A stretch of DNA of 64,000 bases from Campylobacter blaseri (lineage in GTDB: Bacteria > Campylobacterota > Campylobacteria > Campylobacterales > Campylobacteraceae): contig NZ_CP053841.1 of NCBI RefSeq assembly GCF_013201895.1, positions 1,798,001 through 1,862,000 on the forward strand. The letters are read 5' to 3'. The position numbers and the translations under genes are program-made. Under the pieces are notes generated by a model. It was given only the letters and a program-made list of their open reading frames with translations, was not told the origin of the DNA and did not search any database. Shown in pieces: positions 26,021 through 35,367 of this stretch. Every line of letters begins with the position of its first letter. The first letter of the stretch is position 1.

Positions 26021-26689
26021 ATGTTACCAAACCATGAAGAAAAACTTTCTACCATAAAAACTCTTTTACTAGAGTTTAGTAATACTTTAAATGATAGTTT
26101 AAAAACTTGCTATGATGGATTTAAAAATAGTGATATGAGTTATTTTATAAAAGCAAAAGATAGTTTAAAAAACTCAAGCAAACTTGCAAACAAAATAGAC
26201 AATGAAATTTTAACTACTTTAGCACTTTTTGGTGCAGAAGCTGGTGATTTAAGAGAACTTGTTGCCTATCTTAAAACTACAAATGAGTTAGCTAGAATTA
26301 TGGATAATATAAATAGTTTTTGCAAAAAAATAATTCTATCTGAAAACTACAATAAAGAGCTTATAAAATCAGACCAAGAGCCATCTTATTTGTGTCTAAG
26401 TGCTTTAAAGGCAACTCAATATATAGCACAAGCTATAGATTCAAAAGACAATGATGAGTTAAAAAATATTTATACAAAAGTGGAAATTGAAGAGAGCAAA
26501 ACTGACGATTTTTACAGTGTGCTTCAAAAAAATATTTTATCAGATTTATATGCAAAGCACGAATTAACGGCTGAAGCTTTACATTTTTTAAGTGCGATGA
26601 GAAAATTTGAAAAAATAGCAGATAGATCTGCAAGCATTGTAAAACTTATGCTATTTGCAAAATTTGGTGGTAAAATGGATATATACTAA
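26021..26689 (+). CDS. phoU: PhoU-domain phosphate-signalling protein
   Basis: The 222-residue helical product contains two PhoU-like three-helix bundles with LFGAEAGDLRELVAYLKTTNELARIMDNI (about 69-97) and FLSAMRKFEKIADRSASIVKLML near the end, the ExxxD metal-binding helices. PhoU links the Pst transporter to the sensor kinase and blocks signalling when phosphate is plentiful. It lies between pstB and the response regulator, as expected. Confidence 0.85.
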   Translation: MLPNHEEKLSTIKTLLLEFSNTLNDSLKTCYDGFKNSDMSYFIKAKDSLKNSSKLANKIDNEILTTLALFGAEAGDLRELVAYLKTTNELARIMDNINSFCKKIILSENYNKELIKSDQEPSYLCLSALKATQYIAQAIDSKDNDELKNIYTKVEIEESKTDDFYSVLQKNILSDLYAKHELTAEALHFLSAMRKFEKIADRSASIVKLMLFAKFGGKMDIY

Positions 26690-26690
26690 A

Positions 26691-27374
26691 ATGAGCGAAA
26701 ATAAAAAAGCACAAATTTTAATACTTGAAGACGAAGAGGATTTGCTAGAGCTTATAGAGTATAATTTGCAAAAGGCAAATTTTGAAACTATTGGTTTTTT
26801 AAATCATAAATATGTTGAATCTTTTTTGCAAGAAGAAGGTGGGGATTTAATGATAGTAGATAGAAATTTGCCAAATTGTGAAGGTAGTGAATTTGTTGTT
26901 AGTTTGAGAAAAAAAGGTTATGAAATTCCTGTCATTTTTTTAACTGCAAAAGATAAAGATAAAGATATTGAAGAGGGTTTTTTGCGTGGTGGGGATGATT
27001 ATATGACAAAACCTTTTAATATGAATGAGTTAATTTTAAGAATAAAAGCCATTTTAACACGCACAAGTCCATCTGTCAGTGAAATTTTAAAATATAAAGA
27101 TTTAACACTTGATTTAACAAAAAGAAAGCTTTTTATCGACAAAGATGAAGTGGTTTTAACTAAACTTGAATTTGATCTTTTAAAAACACTCATACAAAAT
27201 AAAAATATAGTTTTAAAGCGTGAATATCTTCTTGAAAATGTTTGGGAAGAGGATGAAATACTACAAGATAAAACAGTAAATGTAGCTATAAATAGACTTA
27301 CTAAAAAAATAGATCCAAATAAAACAAAAAATTATATAAAATCCATTTGGGGCGTTGGTTATATACTATGCTAA
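26691..27374 (+). CDS. phosR: OmpR-family response regulator (PhosR-like)
   Basis: The 227-residue regulator has a receiver domain (about 8-122) with acidic pair EDEED, phospho-acceptor in MIVDRNLPN (about Asp56) and lysine in DYMTKPF, then a winged-helix DNA-binding domain (about 130-226) ending KNYIKSIWGVGYIL. The ATG at 26691, one base after the phoU stop, was chosen over a longer frame reaching back into phoU. In Campylobacter jejuni PhosR activates pst and phosphatase genes; the 11-bp direct repeats upstream of pstS and pstC are the likely targets. Confidence 0.9.
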   Translation: MSENKKAQILILEDEEDLLELIEYNLQKANFETIGFLNHKYVESFLQEEGGDLMIVDRNLPNCEGSEFVVSLRKKGYEIPVIFLTAKDKDKDIEEGFLRGGDDYMTKPFNMNELILRIKAILTRTSPSVSEILKYKDLTLDLTKRKLFIDKDEVVLTKLEFDLLKTLIQNKNIVLKREYLLENVWEEDEILQDKTVNVAINRLTKKIDPNKTKNYIKSIWGVGYILC

Positions 27375-28759
27375 AGCTTCATCAGCACTTCTCTTTACGA
27401 CTTATTTTTGTTTTTTTTATAGCCATTTTATGTAGTTTTCTAGTAAGCTACTTTGCTATGAAACACAATCAAATTTCACAACTTAAAAATACTTTACAAT
27501 CACAAGCAAATCTTATAGAAATAACTCTTAATAGTTCAAATTTAAAGGATTTGCAAAAATTAGCAAAACAAGTTAAAAAAGCAAACTCATACCGCTTAAC
27601 TATAATAGATAAAGATGGGGTAGTGCTAGCTGAAAGCAATGATATTGATATCAAACAGATGGAGAATCACTCATTTAGAAATGAAATTTTAGATGCAAAA
27701 GAAAAAGGCATTGGCTCAGACATTAGGTATTCAAAAACTTTGAATGTTGATTTTTTATATTTAGCAAAAGATATTACATACAATGGCGAAGATTTATATA
27801 TAAGACTTGCTGTAAGCATTAAAAAAATAGAAGATGGCTTTTTTGCAATTTGGCTAAAAATTGGCATTATTTTTGCATTTGCTTTGCTTATAAGTTTTAT
27901 ACTTTCTTATCTTTTAAATAAGAAAATTTCATTTGAAATCAACAAAATTTTAGCTGGTTTAAATGAGATATCTGAAAAATCATATAAAACAAGAATTAAT
28001 TCAAAATTTGCAACTGAATTTGTAGAAATTTCTGAAAAAATTCATGCTCTTGCTGATAAATTGGCAAAAAGAGATAAACAAAAAAGAAAACATGCTGCAA
28101 AATTAAGACTTGCAAATAGACAAAAAGATGACATAATCTCAGCCATAAGTCATGAGTTTAAAAATCCTATCACAATCATACTTGGCTATGCAAGCTCATT
28201 GCAAGAAGATTTAGAAAATCAAGAAATAAGAAATAAATTTTTAGAAAAAATCAAAACAAATGCAAGCAAATTATCTAAAATGATAGATAGATTAGCCCTT
28301 ACTACAAAGATAGAAAATGGTAATTTAAAAACTCATAAAACAAATTTTGATATAGCCTTGTTGCTTGCTGATATAGTAGTAGTTTACAAAGAAAAATATA
28401 GCGATAGAAATTTTATACTAGAGACCAAAAGCAAATTTATAAATGCTGATAAAACTATGATAGAAATGGTAATTTGCAACCTTTTAGACAATGCTATAAA
28501 ATACTCACAAGATGATATTTTAATAAAACAAACTAGTTCAAAATGTAGCATAATAGACTATGGAGCTGGCATAGATGAGAATGAGCTTTCAAAAATTACT
28601 AAGAAATTTTACCGCTGTGATAACTTTTCTTGGAACAACTCTTTAGGGCTTGGGCTTTACATTGTAAACTATTTGTTAAAGCTAAATGATTCTAAGCTAG
28701 TAATTGAATCAAAACTAGACGAAGGATCGACATTTAGCTTTGAACTTTTACCAAGCTAG
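27368..28759 (+). CDS. phosS: Phosphate sensor histidine kinase (PhosS-like)
   Basis: The 463-residue kinase has two TM segments (about 10-30 and 165-185) around a short periplasmic domain, a HAMP-like linker, the H-box SAISHEFKNPI (about 265-275), N-box MVICNLLDNAIKYS, G1 DYGAGI and G2 GLGLGLY. It overlaps the regulator stop by 7 bases. The upstream frame extending to 27347 lacks a start with ribosome site. It is the last gene of the pst operon. Confidence 0.88.
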   Translation: MLKLHQHFSLRLIFVFFIAILCSFLVSYFAMKHNQISQLKNTLQSQANLIEITLNSSNLKDLQKLAKQVKKANSYRLTIIDKDGVVLAESNDIDIKQMENHSFRNEILDAKEKGIGSDIRYSKTLNVDFLYLAKDITYNGEDLYIRLAVSIKKIEDGFFAIWLKIGIIFAFALLISFILSYLLNKKISFEINKILAGLNEISEKSYKTRINSKFATEFVEISEKIHALADKLAKRDKQKRKHAAKLRLANRQKDDIISAISHEFKNPITIILGYASSLQEDLENQEIRNKFLEKIKTNASKLSKMIDRLALTTKIENGNLKTHKTNFDIALLLADIVVVYKEKYSDRNFILETKSKFINADKTMIEMVICNLLDNAIKYSQDDILIKQTSSKCSIIDYGAGIDENELSKITKKFYRCDNFSWNNSLGLGLYIVNYLLKLNDSKLVIESKLDEGSTFSFELLPS

Positions 28760-28851
28760 TAGTTATATGGTTATTTATGAACATATAGCTCTATAATTAA
28801 TCATTGATTAAATTTTCTTACCTATACTTAGGCTTTTAAAAAAGGATTAAT

Positions 28852-29597
28852 ATGAAAAAGATTTTTATATGCTTAGCTATCTCTTTGGCAGTTTCTTTAA
28901 GCGCATTTGATTTTACAAATGTTTTAAATAGTGCAAAAAGCGTAGCAACTAACAAAAATACAAATGGCAATTATAAAAGCTTAATTGAAAAAGCTCTTAA
29001 TTTATCTGTACAAGAGTTGAGCAAAAAGATTATATAAATAGCGAAGTAGCAAGGATTCCACTTCCAGTTCACATTCAAATTACTGCAAATTTAGCTAAAA
29101 AAATTGGTGGTGAAAAATGGGCAGATGATCTTAGCAAATCCATAAACGAAAGTGCAACCAAAGCTGTTGGTGGTGCGTCAAAAGTTTTTTATGATGTAGT
29201 TTCAAATATGAAAGAAGATGAGGTAAAAACCCTATTTACAAGCAAAGAAAATGGTTTCACAGACTATCTTCAAAAACATGCAAGCGATAAACTTTCATCT
29301 GTTTTTAAACCTATTATAGAAGACATGATGAGTTAAAATAAATTTGCAACTGCTTACAATGGCTTAAACTCTTATGTTAAAAGTAGTTCGCTTTTAAAAG
29401 GCGAAACTGCTTCAAACTTGAAAAGTTTAGCTGGAAATTTTGGAGGAGATAAATACATTCCAAACACTGATGAAGATTTAAACGACTATATCACAAGAAA
29501 AACTCTTGATGGTCTTTTTGCTTTAATGGGCGAAAAAGAAAAAGGATTAAAATCAGGAGCTATTGGCAAAGGAATGGATATATTAAATAAATTTTAA
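28852..29597 (+). pseudogene. Broken second copy of the DUF4197 gene
   Basis: The DNA is a full-length paralogue of the 21560 gene. It opens MKKIFICLAISLAVSLSAFD and stays alike to the end (DYITRKTLDGLFALMGEKEK). Two lesions are visible: one A lost from an A-run near 29022 turns the frame to a stop at 29035-29037, and a GAA codon has become TAA at 29334-29336. Everything else is still recognisable, so the inactivation is recent. It lies directly after phosS. Confidence 0.9.
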
Positions 29598-29618
29598 TGA
29601 AATTTTAATGAAATAACA

Positions 29619-30068
29619 CTAATCTCTAGCTTTTTTTAATTTTGTAAAACTACCTCTACCATTATCGCCAATGATAAGCAATATACATATTATCCAAGCA
29701 AATAATATAATAGAAGGCAAATTAAATACTTCTGGCTTTGTTTGTTGGAAAACTGAGCTAGAAATAAAATCAATGACTCTACAAAGAGGGTATTCTTCCA
29801 TAAAAAATGCTTCGTATGAAAATACACAAATTAAAGTTGGAACTAAACTTATAAAATAATGATACCAATATGTAAAAATTCTTGCATCTTTTCTGTAAAA
29901 AATCCAAATCAAAAAGGTTAATGTCAAATAAAATAACAAAAAGAATGAAAGAAAATATTCTGTATAAACAGAAAAACCAAAAATAGACACAGTATAAGCA
30001 ATGACTTTTATTAAAGGTAAATATATATAAGACATGTAAAAATTTATAACAAAGTCTAAAAAAATCAT
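29619..30068 (-). CDS. 149-aa membrane protein, unknown
   Basis: The product has about four hydrophobic segments (about 5-25, 36-56, 66-86, 118-137) separated by short charged loops and ends GDNGRGSFTKLKKARD. I recognise no family. The start follows AAGGCGATAAA. It lies between the two decayed paralogues on the opposite strand, so it may have come in with the same rearrangement. Confidence 0.5.
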   Translation of the reverse strand: MIFLDFVINFYMSYIYLPLIKVIAYTVSIFGFSVYTEYFLSFFLLFYLTLTFLIWIFYRKDARIFTYWYHYFISLVPTLICVFSYEAFFMEEYPLCRVIDFISSSVFQQTKPEVFNLPSIILFAWIICILLIIGDNGRGSFTKLKKARD

Positions 30069-30262
30069 TTTATCGCCTTCTTTTCTTTTTTATATTTTAT
30101 TGAACTATGCTTTATATTTATCTTAATATAATGTTAATTTGTATAAATTTTTAATTATAGTTAATTTTGCAATTATGCATTGATAATAGTATTTATAATT
30201 CAAATTTGTATTAAAAATATATAAAATTTTTTCTAATTACAAAAATGCATTAAAGGAAAAAA

Positions 30263-30669
30263 TATTAAAAAATTATTTTATTTTGTATGCTATTAGCTGG
30301 CTTTTGTTTTGTAAATTTGATAGATGAAATTAAAAAAGCTTATATCGATGAAAATTACAAAAAATGAAAGAATTATATAAAAAAGCTTGCAATAATGAAA
30401 AGATATATGGTGATTGTTATGACCTTGCTTTTTTTATATTATGCAGAAGCAGGGTAAAAAAGGATGGCAAAAAGGCAAAACAATATTTTTAAAAAGCTTG
30501 TGTGGCAACAATTACTGGTGGGTGCCTAAATCTTGCTAGTTTATATTTTAAAGGTGAAGGTGTAAAGCAAGATTATAAAAAAAGCAAAAGAGTATACTAA
30601 AAAACTTATGATTTAAGTGATAAGCAAGGCTGTGATATACATAAACAATTAATTAAACAAAAATATTAA
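30263..30669 (+). pseudogene. Degraded Sel1-like repeat gene
   Basis: Across frames one reads AGFCFVNLIDEIKKAYIDEN, KELYKKACNNEKIYGDCYDL, then CLNLASLYFKGEGVKQDYKK and DLSDKQGCDIHKQL, the same cysteine-paired Sel1 repeats as in the 22318 gene. At least three frameshifts or stops interrupt it and the start codon is gone (ATA or ATT where ATG is expected). With the DUF4197 pseudogene it repeats the gene order found intact between pstS and pstC. Confidence 0.75.
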
Positions 30670-30722
30670 ATTTCGCAATGATTTAAATTTAACACCTAAA
30701 TATAAAATTTAAATAAGCTCTA

Positions 30723-31868
30723 CTATTTTGCTAATTCAAAAATTTCATCTATTACTTTTTTAGAATAAAACTCAGTAACTCCATACTTTTTAGTGCTATT
30801 TATAGCAACATTTTTAACCTCATCTAAAATTTCACCCTCTATTTTAAGCTCTGATAATTTAGTTGGTGTACCAATTTTTTCAAACCATTTTTTTAAAGCT
30901 AGTATTCCATCCTTAGCTTCATTAAGACCAAAAATTTCATAAGCAAATCTTTTAAATTGTTCTATATTATTATCTCTATACCACATCATCCACGCAGGCA
31001 TTATCACAGAAAGCCCTGCACCATGAGGGCAATCACTAACTGCACTCATAGCATGTTCTATCATATGATTTGGAAAACTATACCCACCAAGCCCAAGATG
31101 TGTTAGACCATTTAATGCCATAGTAGCAGCCCATGCAAACTCAGCTCTTGCATTATAATCATCTGGTTTATCAAGTAAAATTTCAGTTGTTCTCATAATA
31201 GTTTTTATATTTGCTTCAACTTGCAAATTTATCAAATTTGGTCTATTTTTAGCTGTAAAATATGCTTCAATTGAGTGGGCTATAACATCACTTGCTGAAT
31301 AAACTAAATACTCTCTACTAACACTTTTTTGAAGTTCTGGATTTATAACTGAAACCTTTGGAAACATTACAGGTGAAATGCAAGAGTATTTTTGTAAAGT
31401 ATCTTCATTTGTTATAACCGCACCGCTATTCATCTCACTTCCTGTTGCAGCAAGAGTTATAATGTCAAATATTTTAAGAGCTTTAACTGGCTTTTTGCCT
31501 AAGAAGAAGTCCCAAACATCACCATCATAACAAGCCCCCACACTAATAGCTTTGGCTGAGTCTAAAACAGACCCACCACCAACAGCTAAAATGCTATCAG
31601 CACCATACTTTTTAGCTATCTCAATACCCTCTTTTACTTTACTTAAAACAGGGTTACTTTTAACCCCGCCACACACAGTAAATTCTATACCATTTTCTTT
31701 TAAGCTACTTATAACCACATCAAACAAACCTGAGTTTTTTATACGGTTACTTCCATATATGATCAAAGCTTTTTTAGCTTCAAATTCACTCATATACTTG
31801 CCAATATTTTTCTCTTTATCTTTTCCAAATTCAACTCTTACAGGATTGCAAAAACTAAAATTTTCCAT
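30723..31868 (-). CDS. Iron-containing alcohol dehydrogenase (YqhD/BdhA type)
   Basis: The 381-residue enzyme has the nucleotide motif AVGGGSVLDSAKAI (about 95-108), TLAATGSEMNSGAVI (about 138-152) and the metal-binding segments DVIAHSIEAYF (about 193-203) and NHMIEHAMSAVSDCPHGAGLSV (about 262-283) of group III alcohol dehydrogenases. It reduces aldehydes, probably with NADPH as in BdhA/YqhD, in the cytosol. The start follows AGGAGAAAAA. It is monocistronic and divergent from the peptide operon. Confidence 0.88.
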   Translation of the reverse strand: MENFSFCNPVRVEFGKDKEKNIGKYMSEFEAKKALIIYGSNRIKNSGLFDVVISSLKENGIEFTVCGGVKSNPVLSKVKEGIEIAKKYGADSILAVGGGSVLDSAKAISVGACYDGDVWDFFLGKKPVKALKIFDIITLAATGSEMNSGAVITNEDTLQKYSCISPVMFPKVSVINPELQKSVSREYLVYSASDVIAHSIEAYFTAKNRPNLINLQVEANIKTIMRTTEILLDKPDDYNARAEFAWAATMALNGLTHLGLGGYSFPNHMIEHAMSAVSDCPHGAGLSVIMPAWMMWYRDNNIEQFKRFAYEIFGLNEAKDGILALKKWFEKIGTPTKLSELKIEGEILDEVKNVAINSTKKYGVTEFYSKKVIDEIFELAK

Positions 31869-32081
31869 TTTTTCTCCTAATATGCATTTAGTAAATTCTA
31901 ACTCTTTACATTAAATATAAAAGTAATTTCTAGATTTATTATATTGATTATTTTAAAGATATTTTAATAAAAAATGAAAAAAATATATTTAATGAAGAAT
32001 TAAGTTTAATATAATTGTTATCAAGATAAAATAAAATTAACAATCCTATTATATTTATTATTATCAAATAAAGGAATAGTC

Positions 32082-33317
32082 ATGATAAATACCAAAAGAT
32101 TTAAACAAGATTTTGAAAATATTTCAAAATTTGGGGCACTTGAGGGAGGCGGCATTACTCGTCTAGCCTTTAGCAAAGAAGATAAAGAGGCAAGAAAGTA
32201 TTTAAAAGCCCTCATAAAAGAGGCAAATTTAGAGCTTAAAATTGACAATGTAGGCAATATTTATGCAAGATATAGTGATGTAGAAGATCCAAATTTACCT
32301 GCAGTTAGTGTTGGATCTCACATTGATAGCGTTCCAAATGGTGGATTTTATGATGGAACTTTGGGTGTTATGGCTGGGCTTGAAGCAATTAGAAGTATTA
32401 AAGAAAGTGGCAAAAAACTAAAAAGACCTTTGGAGCTTATAGTCTTTGTTTGTGAGGAGTCAAGTAGGTTTAAAATGGCTACAGTTGGCAGTAAGATTGT
32501 AAGTAAAAAACTAAACTTACAAAATTTAAAAGAGCTAAAAGATGAAGATGGTATAAGCTTGTTTGATGTTATGAAAAGCTTTGATTTAAGTCCTGAAATT
32601 TTAGAAACTTGTATCTTAAAAGATGGAACTTATCTAGCATATCTTGAATTACACATTGAACAAGGCCCTGTTTTAGAGCATAAAAAAACTCCTGTTGGTT
32701 TTGTAAGTGGGATAGCTGCACCAATTAGATATGAGTTTAATATAAAAGGAAGTGCCGATCATAGTGGGGCAACACCTATGAATATGAGAAAAGATGCCTT
32801 AGTTTGCGCAAGTAAAATTATCTTAAATATAGAAAAATTTGCAAAAGAGTACAAAACAGCGGTTGCAACTGTTGGGTATGCTAAAACAAAACCAGGAGTT
32901 TTAAATGTAATTCCAGGAGAGTGTGTATTAGGCATAGATATAAGAGATATAGACAAGAATAGCCTGCTAGAGCTTGATAAAAGAATTTGTGATATGACAG
33001 AAAGTATTTGCAAAGAACAAGATTGTGAATTTGAACTAAAGCAACTTACAAAAGACACGCCTGTAAAGCTAGATGATGAACTAATTTCTATAATGCTAAG
33101 CAAGGCAAATGAACTTAAAATACCTAGCATGATCTTGCCAAGCGGCGCAGGTCATGATGCTATGCATATGAAAGGTATAGCAAAACAAGTTGGGATGATT
33201 TTTATACCTTGCAAGGATGGGATTAGTCATAATATAAAAGAGGAAATCAACTTTGATGATGCCTTTAAGGCTTGTGAGGTTTTAACACATACTATGCTAG
33301 AATTAGCAATTAAATAA
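32082..33317 (+). CDS. M20 amidohydrolase (N-carbamoyl-amino acid hydrolase/allantoate amidohydrolase type)
   Basis: The 411-residue enzyme carries the M20 two-zinc ligands: GSHIDSVPNGGFYDGTLGV (His/Asp, about 79-97), VCEESSRF (Glu pair, about 125-132), LHIEQGPVLE (about 189-198) and SGAGHDAMHM (about 350-359). This set marks the AmaB/HyuC/AllC branch that cleaves N-carbamoyl amino acids or allantoate. There are no hydantoinase or allantoinase genes nearby, so the real substrate may be another amide. It opens a five-gene unit with 9-13 base gaps. Confidence 0.85.
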   Translation: MINTKRFKQDFENISKFGALEGGGITRLAFSKEDKEARKYLKALIKEANLELKIDNVGNIYARYSDVEDPNLPAVSVGSHIDSVPNGGFYDGTLGVMAGLEAIRSIKESGKKLKRPLELIVFVCEESSRFKMATVGSKIVSKKLNLQNLKELKDEDGISLFDVMKSFDLSPEILETCILKDGTYLAYLELHIEQGPVLEHKKTPVGFVSGIAAPIRYEFNIKGSADHSGATPMNMRKDALVCASKIILNIEKFAKEYKTAVATVGYAKTKPGVLNVIPGECVLGIDIRDIDKNSLLELDKRICDMTESICKEQDCEFELKQLTKDTPVKLDDELISIMLSKANELKIPSMILPSGAGHDAMHMKGIAKQVGMIFIPCKDGISHNIKEEINFDDAFKACEVLTHTMLELAIK

Positions 33318-33330
33318 AAAAGGATAGATT

Positions 33331-34650
33331 ATGGATAAAATTTCAAATCAAATCTTATCTTTAAAAGATGAGATTATAGAAACTAGGAGATTTTTTCATT
33401 CACACCCTGAAACAGGTTGGTTTACATTTTTCACATCAGCTGTAATTGCAGATAAGATGAAAAAATTAGGATATGACTTAAAGCTAGGTAAAGATATTGT
33501 TAAAGCTGATTCTAGACAAGGATTAGGCTCAAAAGAGGCTTGCGAAAACGCAATTAAAAGGGCTAAAACCCTGTTAAATGAAGATCAAATTAAATATCTT
33601 GATTTTATGGAAGATGGATTAACAGGAGTTGTTGCTGAGATTGACACAAAAAGAGCTGGTAAAACCATAGCTTTTAGATTTGATATTGATGGGGTTGATG
33701 TAACTGAAAGTAAAGATGAAACCCATAGACCTTTTAAAGATGGATTTAGAGCTGATATTGATGGAATTACTCACGCTTGTGGACATGATGGTCATATCAC
33801 AATGGGGCTGTTTTTGGCAAGGCTTATAGCTGAAAACTTAAATGATTTTAATGGCAAATTTAGATTTATCTTCCAAACCGCAGAAGAAGGTACAAGAGGT
33901 GCAGTTGGAATGGAAAAAGCTGGGGTTTTAGATAGTGTTGATTATTTACTTGGTGGGCATATCGGTTTTCAAGCTACAACTATGGGAGGTATAATTTGTG
34001 GAACAAACAAACTTTTAGCAACAACTAAGTTTGATGTTACTTTAAAAGGTAAAGCTTCTCATGCAGCAGGTGCTCCTCAAAAAGGTGCTAATGCACTTTT
34101 AGCGGCAGCACAAATAGCGCTCAATATGCACGGAATTACTCGCCATAGCGATGGAGTTACTAGAATAAATGTAGGAGTTTTAAGAGCTGGGGAGGGAAGA
34201 AATGTTATAGCGCCAAATGGATATCTAGCTTGTGAAACAAGAGGTGAAACGACAGAACTTAACAACTTTATGTTTGAAGAGTGTATGAAAATCATAAAAG
34301 GTGTTAGTACAATTTACGATGTAAAATATGATGTAAAAGTTACAGGTGGAACAGCTGGCGGAGATAGCGATATAGAAGTAACTGAGCTTTACGAAAGTAC
34401 AGCTAAAGAATCACCATTTATAGATAATGACAAGATTATTAAAGAATTTGACTTTGGAGCTTGTGAAGATTTTGCTCACTTTATGCAAAGTGTTCAAAAA
34501 AGTGGTGGCAAAAGTGGTTACTTAATGATAGGAACAACTCTAAAATCAAGTCATCATAGCTCAACTTTTGATTTTGATGAAAATTCATTACTAGCTGGAA
34601 TTGATATATTTTTAAGATCTGCGTATAAACTAAACGGAAACAAACAATAA
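33331..34650 (+). CDS. M20 amidohydrolase (AbgA-like)
   Basis: The 439-residue protein has RRFFHSHPETGW (about 19-30), the metal motif ITHACGHDGHITMGLFLA (about 146-163), FIFQTAEEGTRGA (Glu pair, about 180-192), and KGKASHAAGAPQKGANALLAAAQI in the dimer domain. The layout is that of AbgA, a subunit of p-aminobenzoyl-glutamate hydrolase, or of amino-acylase-type enzymes; the partner AbgB is not adjacent. It follows the first M20 gene by 13 bases and probably hydrolyses an N-acyl amino acid or dipeptide. Confidence 0.82.
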   Translation: MDKISNQILSLKDEIIETRRFFHSHPETGWFTFFTSAVIADKMKKLGYDLKLGKDIVKADSRQGLGSKEACENAIKRAKTLLNEDQIKYLDFMEDGLTGVVAEIDTKRAGKTIAFRFDIDGVDVTESKDETHRPFKDGFRADIDGITHACGHDGHITMGLFLARLIAENLNDFNGKFRFIFQTAEEGTRGAVGMEKAGVLDSVDYLLGGHIGFQATTMGGIICGTNKLLATTKFDVTLKGKASHAAGAPQKGANALLAAAQIALNMHGITRHSDGVTRINVGVLRAGEGRNVIAPNGYLACETRGETTELNNFMFEECMKIIKGVSTIYDVKYDVKVTGGTAGGDSDIEVTELYESTAKESPFIDNDKIIKEFDFGACEDFAHFMQSVQKSGGKSGYLMIGTTLKSSHHSSTFDFDENSLLAGIDIFLRSAYKLNGNKQ

Positions 34651-34659
34651 GGAGAGAAT

Positions 34660-35358
34660 ATGAAAAAAGCATTGCTTTTAAGTGCCTCAAGCTATAAAGA
34701 TACAGGCTATCTCAATCACAGCAAAGACTGGATTAAAGAATTTTTGGGCGATTTGGTGAATGAAGAAATTTTATTTATACCATATGCAGGAGTTAGTAGG
34801 ACAAATGAAGAGTATGAGATTAGAGTAAAAGATTGTCTAGGCATGGATAATATTAAGTCTATTCATAGATATGAAGACAAAAAAGCAGCTATTAAAAATG
34901 CAAAAATTATTAGCGTTGGTGGTGGAAATACATTCGTTTTAATGCACTATCTTTATAAATATGATTTGGTTGATACTATTAAAGAGGCAGTTGAAAATGG
35001 CACATTATACTTTGGTTGGTCAGCAGGAGCAAATATAGCAGGTGCTACTATGATGACAACAAATGATATGCCAATTATTATGCCAAAATCATTTGATAGT
35101 TTAAACATATTCCATTATCAGATAAACCCACACTTCATAAGTGGTAAAATTCCAGGGCATAATGGAGAAAGTAGAGAACAAAGGATTGAGGAGTTTTTAA
35201 CTATCAATCAAAAAAGTATAGTTTATGCCATGCCTGAAGGAACAGCATTTGTTATAAATGGAGATGAGGCTGAGATCATAGGGCATGATGATATGTTAAA
35301 ATTTGAGTATAAAAAACCTATTGCTACTATTAAAAATGGTAGTAAAATTAAAATATAA
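34660..35358 (+). CDS. pepE: Aspartyl dipeptidase E (peptidase S51)
   Basis: The 232-residue cytosolic peptidase has ISVGGGNTFVLMHYL (about 85-99) and the nucleophile elbow FGWSAGANIAG (about 117-127) with the catalytic serine, plus INPHF for the histidine. PepE cleaves dipeptides with N-terminal aspartate, releasing Asp. It follows the AbgA-like gene by 9 bases. Placing it before a C4-dicarboxylate carrier suggests that the released aspartate is turned into fumarate. Confidence 0.93.
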   Translation: MKKALLLSASSYKDTGYLNHSKDWIKEFLGDLVNEEILFIPYAGVSRTNEEYEIRVKDCLGMDNIKSIHRYEDKKAAIKNAKIISVGGGNTFVLMHYLYKYDLVDTIKEAVENGTLYFGWSAGANIAGATMMTTNDMPIIMPKSFDSLNIFHYQINPHFISGKIPGHNGESREQRIEEFLTINQKSIVYAMPEGTAFVINGDEAEIIGHDDMLKFEYKKPIATIKNGSKIKI

Positions 35359-35367
35359 AGGAAATTT

